NCBI GenBank assembly: GCA_963969595.1
Contig: OZ018408.1
Span: 16,365,823-16,429,822 of the forward strand
DNA: 64,000 nucleotides
Direction: 5' to 3'
From: Neckera pumila
Taxonomy: Eukaryota; Streptophyta; Bryopsida; Hypnales; Neckeraceae
Part shown: positions 59,449 through 64,000 of the stretch, piece after piece
Layout: every line of letters starts with the position of its first letter
How positions within the stretch are numbered: position 1 is the first letter of the stretch
Translations under genes and position numbers: made by a program
The notes under the pieces: model-generated
The model's database searches: none
What the model saw: the letters and a program-made list of their open reading frames with translations, nothing else
Told to the model about the DNA's origin: nothing

Positions 59449-61224
59449 TTAACCCCTAAAGGACCATTTGTCCCCTTGGAGGACAAATCAAGTCCGGGCA
59501 GGTTCCTACTGTTTCAATTTTTAATAATATTTTTTGGGATTTTTTGAGGTTGTGTATTTTTGAGAGAGCTTTGTGAATATATAATTTTTATTTTAATTGA
59601 TGCCAGGGAGCCAAAGTTATAGCACAATAAGCAAAATCGGAATTTGGCGGGCAGCCCCCAAAAAATCACAAAAAGTCAAAATAATTTTTTTTCAAATTTT
59701 TTTCTCAAAGATTATACTTTTGTCTATATGTGAAGCTTTATTTCATTCAATTTGGACTAATAATGAGAAAGTTATAGACAATCTTAGTTTTTTGAGCAAT
59801 CTAAGCATCTTTTTGAAAAAATAACTTGTAGAATTCGTTTTTCAATGCAATTTTTAGAATTTTTCAAAAAAAATACATAGACAAGGTTAGATTTTCTTTC
59901 AAGAACAATCTCACCGTTGGGATTATTGTGATTCAATTCCATCTAAAAGCTATTAACAATTTGTTTTGGGAGATTCACGACTCAACTACTTAACTTAAAT
60001 AAGTAGAAAATCAAAGTCCATAGTGCAAAAAATTTGAACAAAAAAGACTCAAAGCCAAAAAATCTAGTCAAGCTAGGTGCAAAAATCCTTGTTTTCTTCA
60101 CTTTAACCCCTAAAGGACCATTGTCCCTTCGAGGGACAAATGGGATTTTGGGCAGGTACCTACGGACTGAATTTTTATTGTGATTTTCTGAAACTTTTCT
60201 TGGAGATAGGAAAATTGATAAGCTTCGTGCAAATATAATTTTTTTTCAATCGGTGCCCGGGAAAAAAGTTATGCCCAAATAAGCTCAAAACAGGGGAGAA
60301 GGGGCAGCAAAGAAAATTTACAAAGAAATTAATTTTCCTTTTTAAATTTTTCTTCCTTATAGATTATATTTTTACCTTGGGAACCTTTGATTCATTTCAT
60401 TTGGATTTTTTATGAGAAAGTTATAGACAATCTTGTTTTTTCAAGCAATTAGAGCATCTTCTTGAAAAAAATAACTTGTAGGAATCATTTTGGAATGCAA
60501 TTTTTGCAATTTAAAAAAAAAAAAGTTCCACATGGTTTAGTTTTTGTGCTAAAACAATCTCACCTTTGGGATTAGTGCATTTTAATTCCATCTAAAAGAT
60601 ATTAACATTTTAGATTTTCTTTCTACCTTGTACCTACTTCTACTTAACAATTATTTTAAGAATGAAAATTAAGTTTTTTTGAGTTTTTTTTTTTTCCCTA
60701 GACTCTCAACTCAATTCTCCACTAGAAAGATTAAAAGCTCAAAACTTTGTAGTGCAAAAAATTTAAGTTAAAAATGTTCAAAGTCATAAAATCTAGTCCC
60801 GCAATGTGCTGAAAATCTTGTTTTTTTCACTTCAAACGCAGATATCTTGCAATTTGTGAGGTCAAAAATTCTGAAATTTTTTCTATACATTCTCATACTA
60901 ATTAGCTATAAGATCCTATGTTTAGATGTGCAAAAATAAATACTTTTTAATTTTTTTTACTCTTTGCTCTAGAAATGGTAGTTTTCAGAGTTTTTTGGAA
61001 GAATAAAGGCCGTGGTCCTTTAGGGGTTAAATGCATATATCTTGCAATCTACATGGTCAAAGTTTTTGAAATTCTTCCACATATTCATATACTAGTCAAG
61101 TATAAGATCTTATAGTTGGATATGCAAGAAAAAACAATTTTTAAAGCTCTTTTCTCTTTGCAATAGAAATGACAATTTTGAGTGGTTTTGGATAGGAAAA
61201 TCACCTTGGTCCTTTAGGGGTTAA
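59449..61224 (-). mobile_element. TTAA-flanked element, long class, b subfamily (copy Lb3), middle of the nest
   Basis: TTAA at 59449-59452 and 61221-61224; ends CCCCTAAAGGACCATTTGTCC and ACCTTGGTCCTTTAGGGG. It is the reverse-orientation relative of 7727-8660, split at 60103-61030 by another TTAA element. Without that insert it is about 850 bp. Confidence 0.87.
60103..61030 (-). mobile_element. TTAA-flanked element, long class, a subfamily (copy La6), innermost of the nest
   Basis: TTAA at 60103-60106 and 61027-61030; ends CCCCTAAAGGACCATTGTCCC and GGTCCTTTAGGGG. Very similar to 30314-31244. The host sequence reads CACTTTAA before it and TTAAATGCATAT after it, while the related copy at 7727-8660 has CACTTTAAATGCATAT with a single TTAA. 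Confidence 0.9.
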
Positions 61225-61418
61225 AGAGAATCCAAAAAGCACTCTTTGGAAGTCAAACTACTATAGACTGAGACCTCCCCTATAACCAAAAATTCCGAGG
61301 ATGAATAGTTGCACTTCTGTCTTGCATGGAGAGATTCTTTGTCATTCAAAGACCAGAAATCGACCGTAGCAATAAAATGAAGGGAAAACCGGAAGATCAT
61401 TTTAGGGTGGAGGGAGTA

Positions 61419-61774
61419 GCTTAGCCGAGAGCCAGTCTTGCCGAGCAAACGTGGACTCAATCAACTGTCAACCCTAAACCATGTGTACGCTTTTGTGGGC
61501 TTCCCATTGCAGACAGGGTTGCACGGAGAATTTCAATCCCACTCAGGCGGGAGGAGAGCAATCCAATGCAGTCCTGGGTCGGTTCCAACTTCCAAGTGCA
61601 GAGATTAGGATCCCATTATCTTACTTCTTTTCTTCTTGGGTGCCTCTTCCCATGGTCCAGTACCTCCTTTTTCCAGCAATTGCTACAGTCTTTGCAGGAG
61701 TTTTTTCCATTACTAAAACAATGGAAAAAAACCCACAAGAGCAATGTGGACTGAACTCCTTCACTAAGCTTAAG
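61419..61774. other. Non-repetitive spacer, no gene assigned
   Basis: Balanced base composition. A plus-strand frame of 126 residues begins at 61481, but it shows no family signature and runs into the small MITE at 61775. Confidence 0.4.
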
Positions 61775-61898
61775 TTAGAGCAGACCCACAGCAACACTGC
61801 TCAAGCAAATCAACTGAGGACATTCTTCTATCATAGAAGATCAATGGTACAGAACCCTTAGAGATCAGTTGTGGCATGTTGCTGTGGGGCTGCTCTAA
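61775..61898. mobile_element. Small foldback MITE with TTAGAGCAGMCCCACAGCAACA ends
   Basis: The left arm TTAGAGCAGACCCACAGCAA and the right arm, on the opposite strand, TTAGAGCAGCCCCACAGCAA pair over about 22 bp with one mismatch. 124 bp. Ends resemble those of 53161-53585. A 17-bp direct repeat, TTGCAACCCATTGTTTT, follows at about 61903-61941. Confidence 0.65.
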
Positions 61899-63018
61899 GT
61901 TCTTGCAACCCATTGTTTTTTTTTGCAACCCATTGTTTTTTCCCTGGAGAAAATCCTCCCTGGCCTCTGGGAAGATCGAGGAGGAGGACAAGCGGCAATT
62001 CCACTGCAAAGGCAACACTGACCCAAGCGTGAGCAAGAGCCAATTTCGTCATCATTATCATGTCTACTACAAATAACAGATTGAAGTCTCAATGGACTGA
62101 ATAGCAAAACTAGGGTCCGTTGTTGTACCCGACGGAGGACCCGAGAGGAGTCCCTGTCTTGGTTGGTCAAGCCAGCAGGGAGATAGTGCAACTACAGAGT
62201 CACCTGCTTTCATTGTGTGAGCTCCCCTTAAAACTAACTTAACATCCTCTTTGTATAATGATGCAACCACCCCAAGGACACAATCGATTCAAGTTGCCAA
62301 CGCCAAAAACGAGGAGTAAATACCGCAGTCCACACAAGGATTAAGCTTAATACCCCCATTGTCAAATACCACATGTGAAGGGTTGATGTGGCACTCAGGT
62401 GCCGAAATTGAATTTCCACATCAAATTCTAGGGGGTCCACATCATCTCACACCATTCACAAGATGAACAGTGACACTTTTTTTTAATACCAAAAATGACT
62501 TAATTTCTGCCAAATGTGACCTTTGCGTAGGGTACTTAACTTCAGTGTAAGTTATGTATGTGCTAGGGACTGAGGTACAAGTGAGCTTGGTAAGTGGTGT
62601 GCAGACGCCATGATCCAAAATATAAAAACAAAGTGGGTCATGTATCAATCTAGAGGTGGCCTTACGGAAGGGGACAAGCTGGGGGGGCACCGTCACCGAG
62701 ATTTTGGTGATACTGTTGTCCTGGAGCTGGGATTGTGAGAAGAAAATGCAGCAGCTCAGTTCATGAGGACATGCAGTGTCCTGGGCACAATGCAAGTCAA
62801 TCATTCAAGCTCGTGGGGGTAATATTGGACTTCATACCTCGTCATGGATGAAGAAGAAGGAAGACTAACTTCTTTGTTCAACAGGAGTTCTTAAAAATGG
62901 AAGCAGGAGTTTACAATAATTTGTTTTAGTTTTGATTTTTGATATATTTTTTTAATGAATGACATTTGATCCAAATATCAAATGAACCAAGCAAATTTGG
63001 CAATGCTAATTTTTATGG
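61899..63018. other. Intergenic, balanced composition, no gene recognised
   Basis: Several overlapping frames on both strands (66-120 residues), none with a recognisable domain. I list none as genes. Confidence 0.4.
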
Positions 63019-63652
63019 TTAACCCCTAAAGGCCCAAGGCCTTTTTCTGCCAAAAAACACCCAAAACTGTCATTTTTTTAGTAAAGAGTGAAAAAAAATT
63101 AAAAAATAATTTTTTGCACATCTAACCGTAGGATCTTATACCTAACTAGTATGACAATGTGTAGAAAACATTTCAGAATTTTTGACCGCACAAATTGCAA
63201 GATATCTGGGTTTAAAGTGAAAAAAACAAGTTTTTCAGCACATCGTGGGACTGGATTTTTTGACTTTGAACACTTTTAACTTAAAATTTTTGCACTACAA
63301 AATTTTGAGCTTTAAGTTTATAGTGGAGAATTGAGTTGAAAATCTAACAAAAAAAAATTCAAAAATACTTATTTTTTGTTATTAAAAAAATTGTTAAGTA
63401 GAAGTAGGTACGAGATAGAAGGAAAATCTAAAATATTCATATATTTTAGATGGAATTAAAATGCACTAATCCCAATGGTGAGATTGTTCTAGCAAGTAAA
63501 CTAAACCATGCCAAAAAAACAATTCAAAAAATTTGAAAAATTACATTCAAAAATGAAAATTGCATCCAAAAATTAGAAGAAAATTTCAGCCGTAGGTACC
63601 TGCCCGAAAATGCATTTGTCCCCCGAAGGGACAATGGGCTTTTAGGGGTTAT
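63019..63652 (+). mobile_element. TTAA-flanked element, long class with internal deletion (copy La7)
   Basis: TTAACCCCTAAAGGCCCAAGG at the left, GGGCTTTTAGGGGTTAT at the right (border changed to TTAT). 634 bp instead of about 930: homology to 36669-37597 jumps near 63555-63575, losing about 300 bp of the interior but keeping both ends and the palindrome. Confidence 0.85.
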
Positions 63653-63837
63653 AGAGAATGAAGAGCAACTAGCCGGTCTAAAGTAGACCCAAGTCATTGT
63701 ATCACCAGTCTGCTTACAAAACAATGTGTGCCTTGCCCATAAGCTAATCAAAATTAAACAAGAACCAATCTTTTGAAGGCAGGGTAGCACCTCGTGAGTA
63801 GTAAGAAACTGATGTCAATGTTCTAGGATGGCATAGA
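63653..63837. other. Spacer between two TTAA elements
   Basis: 185 bp of unique-looking sequence, nothing recognised. Confidence 0.5.
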
Positions 63838-64000
63838 TTAACCCCTAAAGGATTGTTGTCCGTTCGGGGGACAAGTGCGTTTTTGGGCAGGTACCTACGG
63901 GCTAAAATTTTGTTGTGATTTTTGAAAGTATTTTGAAGATAGAAAAAATGATACTCTGTGTATGAATATATTTTTTTCACAATCGGTGCCCGGGATAAAA
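63838..64000 (-). mobile_element. TTAA-flanked element, long class, cut by window end (copy La8)
   Basis: Begins TTAACCCCTAAAGGATTGTTG, with palindrome TTGTCCGTTCGGGGGACAA and the CAGGTACCTACGGGCT block, and runs off the window at CGGTGCCCGGGA. Confidence 0.85.

Larger units (their letters stand above)
59238..61416. mobile_element. Stowaway-like MITE, outermost of a three-deep nest
   Basis: Ends CTCCCTTTGTCCCAAAATGA (left) and, on the opposite strand at the right, CTCCCTCCACCCTAAAATGA. TA flanks both sides (59236-59237 and 61417-61418), the Stowaway target. Without its inserted elements (59453-61224) it is about 407 bp. Its core matches the modules at 55270-55446 and 58095-58280. Confidence 0.82.

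Noticed and set aside
61481..61861. 126-codon plus-strand frame
   Set aside because: No domain; it ends inside a foldback MITE. Overlapping frames on both strands are equally long.
62442..62804. 120-codon minus-strand frame
   Set aside because: No recognised motif or neighbouring exon. Kept only as an unassigned open frame.
1..64000. CRISPR array, operons or bacterial features
   Set aside because: No regularly spaced identical short repeats. The intron-bearing plant gene and LTR retrotransposon show this is a plant nuclear sequence.
1..64000. tRNA or rRNA genes
   Set aside because: I looked for A/B-box-like and conserved rRNA segments and found none convincing. A GC-rich patch at about 33130-33340 looked SINE-like but lacks a clear tRNA-type promoter.

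Overview
The window looks like nuclear DNA of a land plant, most likely a seedless one (bryophyte, lycophyte or fern) with a large, repeat-rich, AT-rich genome. Three things point this way. The only gene I can name with confidence is an SHI/STYLISH-related (SRS) zinc-finger transcription factor, a plant-specific family, with the family's usual intron position. The large LTR retrotransposon is a chromovirus whose integrase resembles the fungal/Tcn1-like lineage known from mosses and lycophytes. There is also a dead Tc1-like transposase of fungal flavour. The species cannot be fixed from the sequence alone.

Layout. 1-900: decayed Ty3/gypsy integrase fragment (+). 1775-2054, 3836-4394 and 6199-6708: small inverted-repeat elements in otherwise featureless AT-rich DNA. 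7.7-15.8 kb: a dense pile of short non-autonomous DNA transposons and an older repeated block. 16.2-20.5 kb: a GC-rich, transposon-poor island holding the SRS gene on the minus strand (17165-18834). 20.5-44 kb: AT-rich DNA with many TTAA-flanked elements, other MITEs and a Tc1-like transposase pseudogene (about 40.0-40.9 kb). 44266-52196: a structurally complete but coding-dead Ty3/gypsy chromovirus on the minus strand, with 347-bp LTRs and a matching 5-bp target duplication. 52.2-64 kb: more TTAA elements and MITEs, including a three-deep nest at 59.2-61.4 kb.

The most interesting signal is a superfamily of non-coding elements bounded by TTAA target sites and terminal inverted repeats starting CCCCTAAAGGACC or CCCTTGAAGG. 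About 20 copies in at least five size or sequence classes (roughly 230, 560-580 and 930 bp) make up about 21% of the window. Two nested insertions can be compared with related uninterrupted sites inside the same window. Both show one TTAA before insertion and two after it, as in piggyBac-type transposition. No transposase for them is present here, so their mobilising enzyme is unknown.

Apart from the SRS gene and one doubtful small downstream reading frame, I see no intact protein-coding gene, tRNA, rRNA or CRISPR array. Most short open frames are chance frames in AT-rich repeats or shadows of the SRS gene and retrotransposon.
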